From Clostridiales bacterium (lineage in GTDB: Bacteria > Bacillota > Clostridia > Saccharofermentanales > Saccharofermentanaceae), in assembly GCA_017961235.1 (NCBI GenBank), contig JAGCXQ010000049.1, positions 124,001-188,000 of the forward strand: a DNA stretch of 64,000 nucleotides, read 5' to 3'. Shown here piece by piece: positions 9,146 through 18,899 of this stretch. The notes under the pieces were generated by a model that saw only the letters and a program-made list of their open reading frames with translations, had not been told where the DNA came from and made no database searches. Position 1 is the first letter of the stretch. Each line of letters starts with the position of its first letter. Both the position numbers and the translations under genes were made by a program.

Positions 9146-10567
9146 TTACAGGATCGTCGGATTTCTGTGGTTTTTATTGAATTTCCTTTTCTTGATCATC
9201 TTGATCAGTAAGATAATAGCGAATACGAGGAAAATGAACAGGATCGTTCCTACAATAACAGGGACGATCATTGTTTTTAAGCTCTTTTTCTCGGAAACCT
9301 TCGTTTCTGCGGAAGTTTCTGTAGTAGAATCGGGATTCGTAATAGTTACTGTGTAATATCCGATACGGTAAGATTCGTTATTTGAGAAACGGCGGTAGAT
9401 CGGAATCGAAAATTCCTGCACATCGGCCGTCGGATCGATCACCATACCTGATAGATCCAGCTCGTTACTATATCCTCCATTGGCAAGCGTTGTCTCTATC
9501 GAGTAACACTCGAGAAGTCGAAGCTCCGTGTTGGTGACCTTAAGCGGTGTGCCGGATATAGCGTGCTCGATCTGGGTAAGAGAATCCTGCACCATACTAT
9601 TTAATTCCGGTGTATCGATCATTGTAGTCGTATAGTTTGTGTAGCAGTATTCGAAGAGATCGATCAGCGTCTGATACCGTTTCTCGGCATCTCCAGCTCC
9701 AAGAAGGACTCCGATCAGACGTCTTCCGTCTTTTTCCGCTCCGGCAATGATCGTGTAAGATGCTTCCGTAGAAAACCCCGTCTTTCCGCCTATATAATAC
9801 TCATAGGCGGTTGCAGGTATGGATACAAAACGATTCGCATTATTCAGCACTCGTCTATCATTATATGTGTTTGTCGGCTCAATAGTAAAAGAAGAGCGAG
9901 TCGCGATTTCCTGAAAATCCGGGTGATGAAGCGCTTCTTTCAGGATCAGAGACATATCCAGACAGGTCGTTCTGTGCTCACTGTCCATACGTCCGTATGA
10001 GTTCGTGAAGTGAGTAGAAGTACATCCTAATTTCTCAGCTCGTTCATTCATCTTCTTAACAAAAGCACTTTCACTTCCGCTGATCTTAATTGCCAGCGCC
10101 ATACAAGCATCGTTGGCAGATTTCAAAAGACATGCATAGAGGCATTGTTCAACAGTTACGATTTCTCCATCTGAGAAACCGATACGGACATAATCATCCG
10201 GGATAGACTCATACATATCTTTCGTGATCGTTATCGTGTCATCAAGTTCTAATTCTTCAAGCGCCAGAAGAATCGTCATGATCTGTGTAATTGCCGCAGG
10301 AGCACGTAATGTGTCGTACTGATATCCGATCAGCTTGGTATCGGAAGACGCATCGTAGATAAGATACGAGTCAGCTCCGACGATCGGAAGATTTGAAGGT
10401 TCCGGATCCAGAAGGCCTTCCACCGGATTTGTAAGGGCCTGACCGTTCCCGGACTCTGTTTCTGAAGTGTCATTATCTGCAAGAAGAGAAGGAGAGAGCG
10501 ATGAAATAAGAATAACGAGTGTGAGAATAAGTGATAACACCCGCTCTATAAGCTTCTTTTTTCGCAT
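9146..10567 (-). CDS. PBP5-like D-alanyl-D-alanine carboxypeptidase homologue lacking Ser and Lys of SxxK (probable pseudoenzyme)
   Basis: 473 aa with an N-terminal signal or membrane segment (residues 6-30), a peptidase S11 domain and a C-terminal membrane helix (about 432-456). S11 enzymes trim the fifth residue of peptidoglycan stem peptides. The usual PAS-x-TK-IMT motif reads RAPAAITQIMT here, so the nucleophilic Ser is Ala92 and the general base Lys is Gln95. The codons are GCA and CAG on the coding strand. SAN (150-152) and KTG (262-264) are kept, so the fold is probably intact. It is likely a non-catalytic wall-binding or regulatory protein. AAGGAG precedes ATG 10567; it is divergent from miaB. 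Confidence 0.85.
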   Translation of the reverse strand: MRKKKLIERVLSLILTLVILISSLSPSLLADNDTSETESGNGQALTNPVEGLLDPEPSNLPIVGADSYLIYDASSDTKLIGYQYDTLRAPAAITQIMTILLALEELELDDTITITKDMYESIPDDYVRIGFSDGEIVTVEQCLYACLLKSANDACMALAIKISGSESAFVKKMNERAEKLGCTSTHFTNSYGRMDSEHRTTCLDMSLILKEALHHPDFQEIATRSSFTIEPTNTYNDRRVLNNANRFVSIPATAYEYYIGGKTGFSTEASYTIIAGAEKDGRRLIGVLLGAGDAEKRYQTLIDLFEYCYTNYTTTMIDTPELNSMVQDSLTQIEHAISGTPLKVTNTELRLLECYSIETTLANGGYSNELDLSGMVIDPTADVQEFSIPIYRRFSNNESYRIGYYTVTITNPDSTTETSAETKVSEKKSLKTMIVPVIVGTILFIFLVFAIILLIKMIKKRKFNKNHRNPTIL

Positions 10568-10689
10568 GATATACTCTCCTTCGCACGAAAAAAATCTTCC
10601 CGATATCGTTCACAAAATCCGTTTGTTCATGTATCATTAAAGAGTCAAAAACAACGAAATAAATCGAAATAGAAATCGAGGTCATTTAC

Positions 10690-12189
10690 GTGTCAACTGT
10701 TATTGTATCGCAAGATGAGTTATCGCGCTATAACTCTCTCATCCCTATGCTTAAAAAGCATATTTCCGAGGCCGGAATCGATCGCGGCCGTCCGCTGACA
10801 TACCTTGTAAAAACGTATGGCTGCCAGTTAAATGAGTCAGACAGTGAAAAGATCGAGGGTATCTTTCAGGAGATCGGACTTGTTGAGGCAAAAGAGGAGG
10901 AAACTCCTGATTTTCTGATCTTTAATACATGCACGATACGTGAAAATGCGGATATCCGTCTTTTCGGAAATCTGGGTGCATATAAATCCCGCAAAAAAGA
11001 GAACCGGGATATGTTTATCGCCGTATGCGGCTGCATGATGAAACAGCAGGAGAATATCGACCGGATCAAGAAGAGTTTTCCTTATGTTGATGCATGTTTC
11101 GGTCCATCGGATATCCATATGCTGCCGAAGATCCTTGCCAACAAACTGAACCAGAGAAAACGTATCTTCTCGGTGTCTGAAGAGGATTATCTCGTGGATG
11201 ACAACGATATTCCCGTATTACATAAGAGAAAATTCCGTGCGTTGGTCCCGATCATGTACGGTTGTAATAATTTCTGCACGTACTGCGTCGTTCCTTATAC
11301 CAGAGGCCGTGAGCGCTCCCGTTCTTCGGAACAGATCCTTTCCCAACTCCGAGATCTGGCGGCTTCCGGCTATAAAGAGGTCATGCTTCTGGGACAGAAT
11401 GTAAATTCATACGGCAAGGATAAAGAAGGGGAGATCTCCTTTGCCAAGCTTCTTGAAGAAGCAGCGAAGATCCCCGGTTTTTCGCGTATCCGTTTCATGA
11501 CATCCCATCCGAAAGATATTTCAGAAGAAGTTATTTATACGATGAAGAAATATCCGAATATCGAGCGTCACCTGCATCTTCCGATGCAGTCCGGTTCCAG
11601 CAGCATCTTAAAGAGAATGAACCGTCATTATGATCAGGAACAGTATCTGAAGACAGCGATGCTTTTCCGAAAAGAACTTCCGGATGCGACTGTTACGACC
11701 GACATTATCGTCGGATTCCCCGGGGAGACAGAAGAAGACTTCCAGGCAACTCTCGATGTGATCGAGAAAGTGAAGTTTGACAGTGCTTTTACTTTCCAGT
11801 ATTCCAGAAGACCGGGAACAAAAGCGGCAGACTATCCGGATCAGATCCCTCAGGATGTCGTTACCGAGCGCTTCGGAAGACTTCTTGAACTCCAGAATGC
11901 GCTTACATTCGCTTCTAATGAATCCGTCGTTGGAAAGACAGAGGAGATCCTGATCGAGGGCAAGAGTGCAACCGCGCCGGATGTGCTGACCGGGAGAACC
12001 AATTCCAACAGGCTCGTGAATTTCAGGATCCCTGCAGGAATCGAGCTTAACGGAAAGAAAATCGACAGTTCCGCACCTGATTTTGATGCGGATGAATTTG
12101 AAGGAATGCTCGCAAATGTGCGGATCACCCGCGCAAAACCGTATTCCGTAGAAGGTGAATTGGAGAGTTTTATCGATGAGTCAAGATGA
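10690..12189 (+). CDS. miaB: tRNA-2-methylthio-N6-dimethylallyladenosine synthase MiaB
   Basis: 499 aa. This radical-SAM methylthiotransferase converts i6A37 to ms2i6A37 in tRNAs reading UNN codons. An N-terminal UPF0004 domain (YGCQLNESDSEK, later Cys residues in NTCTIRENA and CGCMMKQ) binds one cluster. CNNFCTYCVVPYTRG carries the radical-SAM CxxxCxxC. A TRAM domain ends the protein. The start GTG 10690 follows GAGGTC. The 3' end overlaps mutS by 14 bases. MiaA, which makes its substrate, is encoded downstream in the same cluster. Confidence 0.95.
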   Translation: MSTVIVSQDELSRYNSLIPMLKKHISEAGIDRGRPLTYLVKTYGCQLNESDSEKIEGIFQEIGLVEAKEEETPDFLIFNTCTIRENADIRLFGNLGAYKSRKKENRDMFIAVCGCMMKQQENIDRIKKSFPYVDACFGPSDIHMLPKILANKLNQRKRIFSVSEEDYLVDDNDIPVLHKRKFRALVPIMYGCNNFCTYCVVPYTRGRERSRSSEQILSQLRDLAASGYKEVMLLGQNVNSYGKDKEGEISFAKLLEEAAKIPGFSRIRFMTSHPKDISEEVIYTMKKYPNIERHLHLPMQSGSSSILKRMNRHYDQEQYLKTAMLFRKELPDATVTTDIIVGFPGETEEDFQATLDVIEKVKFDSAFTFQYSRRPGTKAADYPDQIPQDVVTERFGRLLELQNALTFASNESVVGKTEEILIEGKSATAPDVLTGRTNSNRLVNFRIPAGIELNGKKIDSSAPDFDADEFEGMLANVRITRAKPYSVEGELESFIDESR

Positions 12190-14875
12190 TCTTCTAACAT
12201 ATGCTTCAGTAGATGTATCGACGCTCTCTCCGATGATGCGCCAGTACTTCGACATGAAAAAAGCAGCAGGTGATGCGATCCTCATGTTCCGTCTCGGGGA
12301 CTTCTACGAGATGTTCTTTGATGATGCTATCCTGGTGTCCAGAATACTCGAGCTGACACTTACTTCAAGAGACTGCGGCCTGGAGAAGCGCGCACCAATG
12401 TGCGGTGTGCCGCATCACTCCGCATCGTCTTATATGCAGCGGCTGATCACCCAGGGCTATAAGGTCGCGATATGCGAGCAGATGGAAGATCCCGCGCTGG
12501 CAAAAGGACTTGTAAAACGCTCGATCACGCGTGTCCTGACACCGGGTACCGTGATCGATACGAATGGCCTGGATGAGAAGAAGAATAACTTCCTGGTATG
12601 CGTTTATAAGGTTGGTATGCAGTATGGACTCGCAGCTGCGGATATCACTACGGGAACGATGGAAGCGACACAGCTGATCACCGGAAACACAGCCCAGCAT
12701 CTAGTGAATATGCTCTCGAAGTATCGTGCTTCTGAGCTGATCTTCAATGAAGATTTCAGTAAAGACCCGCTGTTTTCCTATGTGTGTGATAATCTGGTCG
12801 GATCTGTCACGCTTCGTCCGAACGCGGACTTTTCCTCAGGTCTGGCAGAACGTGTTCTCCCTTCTAATCTTAAAAAGGGAAAAGAAGGAAAGAAGAAGGC
12901 GAAGAGTTCTTTTGCCGAGGAAACAAAGAACATACTTCTGACTTCCGCGATTGATGCCATTCTTGCATATCTTGATGAGACACAGCAATCCCAGGTAACC
13001 CATTTCTCGGAAGCAAGGATCTACGAAGTTTCGGATACGATGGAACTGGATGTGGCGACCAGAAGCAATCTGGAAATCACATCTACCATCCGTTCCAAAT
13101 CAAAGAAGGGAAGCCTTCTGTGGGCGATCGACCTGACGCAGACATCCATGGGCGGACGACGCCTCAGAGAATGGGTAGAAGAGCCGCTTATTGACGTCTC
13201 TTCCATCACATCCAGACTGGATGCCGTAGAGCAGGCGAAGAATGATTTTATACACCGTCAGGAGCTAAGAGAAGCTCTTCTCGGGGTGCATGACATGGAA
13301 CGTCTTGCTTCCCGTATCGCACTTTCTTCGGTAAATGCGAGAGATCTTCTGAACCTGAGAAACACACTGTCGAAACTTCCTTATATTCAGGAATGTGCTG
13401 CGCAATTCCAGTCCGGTGTGCTGAAAGACACGGTATCCGAACTGGAGGATCTCTCAGATATATACCAGCTTCTGGAGTCTTCATTATGTGAAGATCCGCC
13501 GATCTCGGTAAAAGAGGGCGGCATGTTCAAAGACGGCTTCAATGAAGAAGCGGACAGACTCCGTCGCGCCAGCAAGGATGGAAAATCCATCATTCTGGAA
13601 ATGGAAGCAAAAGAGAAAGAAGAAACCGGTATCAAGAACCTGAAGATCAGTTATAATAAGGTTTTTGGCTACTACATTGAGGTTTCCAAGGGTAATGTCC
13701 CGCTTGTCCCTGACCGTTATATCCGTAAGCAGACCCTTACGACCGGTGAGCGTTATATCACGGATGAACTAAAGAAAATCGAGGATATGATCATCGGCTC
13801 GACAGCGAAGCTTGTCCAGCTTGAATATGACCTGTTCTGTGAGATCCGGGAAACGATCGCAGCTCAGGTACACCGCTTGTTCCGTGTTGCCAATGCGCTC
13901 TCTGTTCTTGATGTCATCATGTCATTGGGAGAACTCGCGGAAAGGAATAATTACTGCCGCCCGAAGGTCGATGATACAACAGCCCTTGTTATCGAGGATG
14001 GCCGCCATCCGGTCGTGGAAAAGATGCTGAAAGAAGGAGAATTCGTACCGAACGGCATTACTATGGATGAATCGGATCACCGGATTATGATCCTTACCGG
14101 TCCGAATATGGCAGGTAAATCCACATATATGCGTCAGACGGCGCTTATCGTGCTGCTTGCGCAGATCGGAAGCTTCGTCCCGGCATCCTTTGCTCATATC
14201 GGCATCGTTGACCGTATCTTTACCAGGATCGGCGCGTCAGATGATATATCTCTTGGCCAGTCCACATTCATGGTTGAAATGAACGAGGTATCCGGTATCT
14301 TACGTAACGGTACTTACAGAAGCCTGCTGCTTCTTGATGAGGTCGGCCGTGGAACAAGTACATATGACGGACTTGCCATCGCCTGGGCGATCATCGAATT
14401 CATTTCTAACCGTTCCATTATGTTTGCAAGAACTATTTTTGCTACCCACTACCATGAGCTGAACCAGCTCGAGAAGACACTTCCCGGCGTATATAATGCT
14501 CATGTTGAAGTAGAAGAGAAGAATAAAGAAGTAAGTTTTCTTCATAAGATCTCGATGGGAGGCACCTCTGACAGTTATGGTATCGAGGTTGCCCGTCTGG
14601 CCGGTGTTCCGAGTGAAGTAGTGGAACGTGCCAATGTGATCCTTTCCGAACTGGATAAGAAGAAAATGCAGATCAATTATTCTTCCGGTGACGGGCAGGA
14701 AGGATTTGAAGGACCGATCTCCGGTCAGATCCCGATCTTTGCTCCGAGCCAGAAGGTTTCTGATTCGAATTCATTACGATCCGAACTGGTGAACCTTGAC
14801 ATTTCCAGAATTACGCCTTTGGAGGCGATGAACATATTGTATTCATTGATTGAGAAAGCCAAAGGAGATGATTAG
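12176..14875 (+). CDS. mutS: DNA mismatch repair protein MutS
   Basis: 899 aa. MutS recognises mismatches and recruits MutL. The mismatch-reading loop has the F-x-E motif in GDFYEMFFDDA. The ATPase has Walker A GPNMAGKSTYMRQ, Walker B LLLDEVGRGTSTYDG and the conserved ATHYHEL. The C-terminal tail, about 100 residues after the ATPase, ends in a helical segment. ATG 12176 has GGAGAG eight bases upstream; a GTG at 12155 has no such site. It overlaps miaB and lies two bases before mutL. Confidence 0.96.
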   Translation: MSQDDLLTYASVDVSTLSPMMRQYFDMKKAAGDAILMFRLGDFYEMFFDDAILVSRILELTLTSRDCGLEKRAPMCGVPHHSASSYMQRLITQGYKVAICEQMEDPALAKGLVKRSITRVLTPGTVIDTNGLDEKKNNFLVCVYKVGMQYGLAAADITTGTMEATQLITGNTAQHLVNMLSKYRASELIFNEDFSKDPLFSYVCDNLVGSVTLRPNADFSSGLAERVLPSNLKKGKEGKKKAKSSFAEETKNILLTSAIDAILAYLDETQQSQVTHFSEARIYEVSDTMELDVATRSNLEITSTIRSKSKKGSLLWAIDLTQTSMGGRRLREWVEEPLIDVSSITSRLDAVEQAKNDFIHRQELREALLGVHDMERLASRIALSSVNARDLLNLRNTLSKLPYIQECAAQFQSGVLKDTVSELEDLSDIYQLLESSLCEDPPISVKEGGMFKDGFNEEADRLRRASKDGKSIILEMEAKEKEETGIKNLKISYNKVFGYYIEVSKGNVPLVPDRYIRKQTLTTGERYITDELKKIEDMIIGSTAKLVQLEYDLFCEIRETIAAQVHRLFRVANALSVLDVIMSLGELAERNNYCRPKVDDTTALVIEDGRHPVVEKMLKEGEFVPNGITMDESDHRIMILTGPNMAGKSTYMRQTALIVLLAQIGSFVPASFAHIGIVDRIFTRIGASDDISLGQSTFMVEMNEVSGILRNGTYRSLLLLDEVGRGTSTYDGLAIAWAIIEFISNRSIMFARTIFATHYHELNQLEKTLPGVYNAHVEVEEKNKEVSFLHKISMGGTSDSYGIEVARLAGVPSEVVERANVILSELDKKKMQINYSSGDGQEGFEGPISGQIPIFAPSQKVSDSNSLRSELVNLDISRITPLEAMNILYSLIEKAKGDD

Positions 14876-14877
14876 TT

Positions 14878-16842
14878 ATGTCAAGAATCCAGATACTTGA
14901 TGCAGCGACATCAAATGCTATTGCGGCCGGTGAAGTTATCGAGCGGCCGATGTCTATTGTAAAAGAACTGATGGAGAACTCCATCGATGCAGGTGCCACT
15001 CAGATCACCGTTGAGATCGCAGATGGCGGGATCACCCTGATACGTGTGCGTGATAACGGTTGTGGAATGGATGAAGAAGATGCGCAGAAAGCATTCATCT
15101 GCCATGCGACCAGTAAGCTCCGTTCTCTGGATGAGCTCTTTTCCCTGCATTCCATGGGCTTCCGTGGCGAAGCTCTTGCGAGTATTGCGGCTGCTGCCAG
15201 AGTCACACTATCTACAAAAGAACCGCTTGCAGAGAAGGGAACCTGTGTCCGGTATGAAGGAGGCCAGTTCATCTCCTGCGAGCCGATCGGCATGCCTTCC
15301 GGAACGACAGTAGAAGTAAGAGACCTTTTCTATAATCTTCCGGCACGCTTTAAGTTCCTGAAGAAAGATCAGACGGAAGCAAACTACATCCAGGTTCTGA
15401 TCGAGAGGTTCATTCTCTGCCATACGGATGTTTCGTTTAAGTTCATCAAAAACGGAAAAACGGTATTACAAAGTCCGGGAAACTGCGATCCGAGTTCTGC
15501 ACTTTATAGTGTATATGGAAAAGAGATCTGCAGTGCCTGCCGTCCGATCAACAGTACGATAGACGGTATTACGGTAAAAGGATTCGTCGGCCTTCCGAAG
15601 ATCGCACGTGCATCGCGTTCCGAGCAGATCATTTTCGTGAATCAGCGTCTGATCCGAAGCAAAACGATCACATCCGCGATCGATTCGGCATATACAAATA
15701 TGCTGATGAAGGGCAAATATGCCTTCGTGATCCTCGATATCCTGATCCCATCCGCGGATCTTGACGTTAATGTTCATCCGCAGAAAGCAGAGGTCCGTTT
15801 CTCGAATGAATCCATGATCTATCGCGCGGTATACCATGCAATCGTAAACACACTATCTGCGGAGACGATGAGTGTGGAATTCGAGTTCAATAAAGGAGAC
15901 AATCAGAAAGAGACGAATAATGCAGCCCCGCTTCAGGCACCTGTTCCGACAGCTGCTAAACCTGAAATTACAGTTGCTGCTGAACAAAAACCGGAGGTTT
16001 CAGATCGTCCTTCGCCGGCTATTTCAGTGCCGGCAAGTACGCCTGTTTCCAAGCCTTCCGTCGATTATTCGAAGAATATCGGATACTCGAATCTATATTT
16101 TAAAGAGCAGGAAAAAGCATACACTGTTCCGGAGACATTGAGCGCACCTGTTATCGGGACAAAAGAGCCGGAAGTTCAGCCTGAGGTTATACAGGAAGCG
16201 GCGCCTTCTGTGGAGAACATCCTTGATATGGTGCCTCAGAGCCGTGAGGAAAGCCTCCATGAATTAACATCCTCCCGTGTGATCGGGACTCTTTTTGATA
16301 CATATATTCTTCTGGAAACGAAGGATCGCACACTTCTGATGATCGACCAGCATGCTGCTCATGAAAAAGTGCTTTATGAACAGCTTGTGGCTCAGGAACT
16401 TGAAAAGAAAGTAGTTTCACAACCACTGATCGCTCCTGTGATCGTTTCTATGTCCAGATCCGATATCAGCTTTATCGAAGAGCATAGTAAAGATCTGGAG
16501 GATATCGGATTTGAGGTTTCTTCCATGGGAGACAGTGAACTTGCTATCCGATCGGTACCGGCGCAGGTCGATCCCCAAAGTGTATCTTCCGCTTTTATTG
16601 AGATGGTGGATGAATGGATGCACGAAAGTAAAACAAGAAAAGATGCGCTCATCCTTTCGCTTGCGACTAGTGCCTGTAAAGCTGCCGTTAAAGGCCATGA
16701 CAAGCTTCATGATATAGAAATTAAGCGGCTTCTCGAAGATCTTTCTGTGCTTAAGGATCCGTATCACTGTCCACATGGCCGTCCGATCCTGATCCGTCTG
16801 TCGGAAAAAGAAATCGAAAAAGAATTCAAGCGCATTGTCTGA
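14878..16842 (+). CDS. mutL: DNA mismatch repair protein MutL
   Basis: 654 aa. MutL couples mismatch recognition to strand excision. The N-terminal GHKL ATPase shows ENSIDAGAT, DNGCGMDEED, HATSKL and GFRGEALASI. A Pro/Glu-rich linker of about 130 residues separates it from the C-terminal dimerisation domain. That domain carries the endonuclease motif DQHAAHEKVLYE, ACKAAVKGHDKL and CPHGRP, so it is a nicking-type MutL as expected where MutH is absent. It is translated right after mutS. Confidence 0.96.
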   Translation: MSRIQILDAATSNAIAAGEVIERPMSIVKELMENSIDAGATQITVEIADGGITLIRVRDNGCGMDEEDAQKAFICHATSKLRSLDELFSLHSMGFRGEALASIAAAARVTLSTKEPLAEKGTCVRYEGGQFISCEPIGMPSGTTVEVRDLFYNLPARFKFLKKDQTEANYIQVLIERFILCHTDVSFKFIKNGKTVLQSPGNCDPSSALYSVYGKEICSACRPINSTIDGITVKGFVGLPKIARASRSEQIIFVNQRLIRSKTITSAIDSAYTNMLMKGKYAFVILDILIPSADLDVNVHPQKAEVRFSNESMIYRAVYHAIVNTLSAETMSVEFEFNKGDNQKETNNAAPLQAPVPTAAKPEITVAAEQKPEVSDRPSPAISVPASTPVSKPSVDYSKNIGYSNLYFKEQEKAYTVPETLSAPVIGTKEPEVQPEVIQEAAPSVENILDMVPQSREESLHELTSSRVIGTLFDTYILLETKDRTLLMIDQHAAHEKVLYEQLVAQELEKKVVSQPLIAPVIVSMSRSDISFIEEHSKDLEDIGFEVSSMGDSELAIRSVPAQVDPQSVSSAFIEMVDEWMHESKTRKDALILSLATSACKAAVKGHDKLHDIEIKRLLEDLSVLKDPYHCPHGRPILIRLSEKEIEKEFKRIV

Positions 16843-16857
16843 GCAGGAGGCACAAGC

Positions 16858-17805
16858 ATGGATCCGGAAAACTTAAAAAAACTGGAAAAGACCGGATATC
16901 ACGCTATTCCGATCATTTGCGGTCCTACTGCAAGCGGGAAGACCTCATTTTCCATCAAAGCAGCCAAGATGCTTCACGCAGAGATCTGCTGCTGTGATTC
17001 CATGCAGATATACCGTCATCTTACTGTCGGCACTGCAAAACCGACAGAAGAGGAGAAGAGGGAAGTGCCTCATCACCTGATCGATCTTGTTGATCCGGAT
17101 ACTCCTTTTAACGTGGCATCCTATCTGGAAGCTGCATATAGCAAAATTGACGAACTCCTGGAAAGAAATGTGCTTCCTGTATTCTGCGGTGGAACGGGAC
17201 AGTATGTCACGGCTCTGCAGAAAGGCTTTGATTTCGAAGGGGCGCCTGTAGATAGAGAACTGGAAAACACCCTTCGCGAAGAGTATGAAAAGAACGGGAT
17301 CGATGCCATTTACCGGCGTCTGATCGCCCTTGATCCGGAGTGTGAAGAGAAGATCCATCCGAATAACACGAAACGTGTCATTCATACGCTTGCGCTACTT
17401 GAAAGCAATAAAGGCACCACACGTGATATCCGTGAATCCTCTACAAAGAATGGCCCTCGATATCCGTTCATCCTTTTCGCCATCGATTGGCCCAGAGATG
17501 TATTGTACGAAAGAATCGATAAACGCGTTGATATAATGATGGAACAAGGTCTTCTGGACGAAGCCGAATGGTTATATGATCAGCATCTTCCACCGGAATG
17601 TACTGCGATGCAGGCCATAGGTTACAAAGAGCTTTTCCCGTATATTAAAGGGGAGAAGTCTCTAAAAGAATGTGTGGATCTACTAAAACAGCACTCGAGA
17701 AATTATGCGAAAAGACAGCTCACCTGGTTCCGTCATATGGACGATGTAAACTGGATTTCTTCCGATGAAATGGACGATTATAATATCTCCTTATTACTTT
17801 TTTAA
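16858..17805 (+). CDS. miaA: tRNA dimethylallyltransferase MiaA
   Basis: 315 aa. MiaA adds a dimethylallyl group to A37 of tRNA, giving the substrate for MiaB encoded upstream. The P-loop GPTASGKTSFS, the DSMQIYRHLTVGTAKPT motif and FCGGTGQYVTAL are typical. The end contains RNYAKRQLTWFR. GCAGGAGGC precedes ATG 16858, which lies 15 bases after mutL. The mutL-miaA-hfq order is widespread in bacteria. Confidence 0.95.
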   Translation: MDPENLKKLEKTGYHAIPIICGPTASGKTSFSIKAAKMLHAEICCCDSMQIYRHLTVGTAKPTEEEKREVPHHLIDLVDPDTPFNVASYLEAAYSKIDELLERNVLPVFCGGTGQYVTALQKGFDFEGAPVDRELENTLREEYEKNGIDAIYRRLIALDPECEEKIHPNNTKRVIHTLALLESNKGTTRDIRESSTKNGPRYPFILFAIDWPRDVLYERIDKRVDIMMEQGLLDEAEWLYDQHLPPECTAMQAIGYKELFPYIKGEKSLKECVDLLKQHSRNYAKRQLTWFRHMDDVNWISSDEMDDYNISLLLF

Positions 17806-17865
17806 GCAATATAAGTGAAACGTATAAAATATCGCATATAAAATACAGCCAGGATCAAAGAAAGA

Positions 17866-17898
17866 TGATATAGTTTGTGCAACAGCAAAAACAGGAGG
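17866..17898 (+). promoter_or_regulatory. Extended -10 promoter and ribosome binding site of hfq
   Basis: TGATATAGT (17866-17874) is an extended -10 (TG-n-TATAAT type, one mismatch). AGGAGG follows at 17893-17898, about nine bases before ATG 17907. This would allow hfq to be transcribed separately from miaA. No good -35 is visible, as is normal for extended -10 promoters. Confidence 0.45.
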
Positions 17899-17906
17899 TA
17901 CAAACT

Positions 17907-18224
17907 ATGATTCACGAGACAGAAAACGAGACAAAAAGAAACCCGATCCGTGCACTGGATTATTTCCTGAATAAGTGCAGAAAAGAGTTTACATCCGTTG
18001 AGATCATGACGCATTCCGGCGAGATCATCGAGGGCATTATCGACTGCTATGACCGCGACTCGATCATCATCCATAATGAGATGACACAGATCATGATATT
18101 CAAGCACTCTATCTGCTATATCTCTCCCAGAAACGGTCAAAGGATCATTCCTCCCGAGAAACAGAAGTGGGAGTATGATCCTTCGAAAAGTGCAACTATT
18201 ATTCTGGCGGCAGCGAAAGCTTAA
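17907..18224 (+). CDS. hfq: Hfq-like RNA chaperone with altered RNA-binding pockets
   Basis: 105 aa. The Sm fold is recognisable: helix LDYFLNKCRKEF, Sm1 VEIMTHSGEIIEGIIDCYDRD, and Sm2 IMIFKHSICYISP with the conserved Lys-His. A charged tail of about 35 residues follows. The miaA-hfq order supports the call. Compared with E. coli Hfq, Gln8 aligns with Leu, Gln41 with Arg, Phe42 with Asp and Tyr25 with Met, so both proximal and distal faces differ. Its stop codon overlaps the stop of the convergent lexA. An upstream GTG frame at 17877 is not used because AGGAGG points to ATG 17907. Confidence 0.82.
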   Translation: MIHETENETKRNPIRALDYFLNKCRKEFTSVEIMTHSGEIIEGIIDCYDRDSIIIHNEMTQIMIFKHSICYISPRNGQRIIPPEKQKWEYDPSKSATIILAAAKA

Positions 18225-18862
18225 TTCACTTTCGGTCTGAAGATCCCGTCTACGACGCCTAAGATCCTGCAATCATCATCCTCAAAAGGAATCGGCTCGT
18301 ATGCGGGGTTTTCCGGCTGTAAAAGCGCATGCCCCTTACGGTATGTGAGACGCTTTACGGTTGCTTCATTGCCGATCATGGCAACAATGATCTGATTCAT
18401 ATTCGCCATATTATCACGGCGTACGATGACATAATCTCCGTCCATGATGTGCGCATTGATCATGCTATCGCCACGAACCTTAAGCATAAAGTATTCAGCA
18501 GAATTGAAATATTCGGCAGGGAAGGGCAGGTAATGATCGATATTCTCTTCGGCAAGGATAGGAACACCTGCCGTGACCGTACCAACAAGAGGGATCTCTT
18601 TAGGAAGAGTAGTCTCGCTCTCTCTGGCAATATCCTTGATCATGATAGCACGGCGTTTACCGGGAATATACTCGATCTTTCCTTCATCCTGAAGACGGCG
18701 GAGATGAGCATGAACAGTAGAAGTGGACTTGATTCCTACACCTTGACAGATCTCACGGACAGACGGCGGATAGCCCTCTCTCTTAACATATGAGACGATA
18801 AAAGCATAGATGATCTCCAAAGTTTCTTTCAGATTACTCTTAGTGAACCGATAAGCTGCCAT
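18221..18862 (-). CDS. lexA: SOS repressor LexA
   Basis: 213 aa. LexA represses DNA-damage genes and cleaves itself when RecA is activated. The N-terminal winged helix ends near residue 70 (GIKSTSTVHAHLRRL is the recognition region). The cleavage site Ala-Gly is in GTVTAGVPI. The catalytic Ser is in GDSMINAHI and the Lys in ATVKRLTYR. GGAGGGAG precedes ATG 18862. A LexA box and TATAAT lie just upstream, consistent with autoregulation. Its stop shares bases with the hfq stop. Confidence 0.95.
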   Translation of the reverse strand: MAAYRFTKSNLKETLEIIYAFIVSYVKREGYPPSVREICQGVGIKSTSTVHAHLRRLQDEGKIEYIPGKRRAIMIKDIARESETTLPKEIPLVGTVTAGVPILAEENIDHYLPFPAEYFNSAEYFMLKVRGDSMINAHIMDGDYVIVRRDNMANMNQIIVAMIGNEATVKRLTYRKGHALLQPENPAYEPIPFEDDDCRILGVVDGIFRPKVN

Positions 18863-18899
18863 AAATCTCCCTCCGTATGCTATTTACAACAATCTTACC

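Noticed and set aside
9146..10567. Sequencing error explaining the missing SxxK residues
   Set aside because: Two separate substitutions in an intact long frame are needed, and the flanking motif is otherwise well preserved.
12155..12176. Upstream GTG start for mutS
   Set aside because: ATG 12176 has GGAGAG at eight bases; the GTG has no site and adds non-conserved residues.
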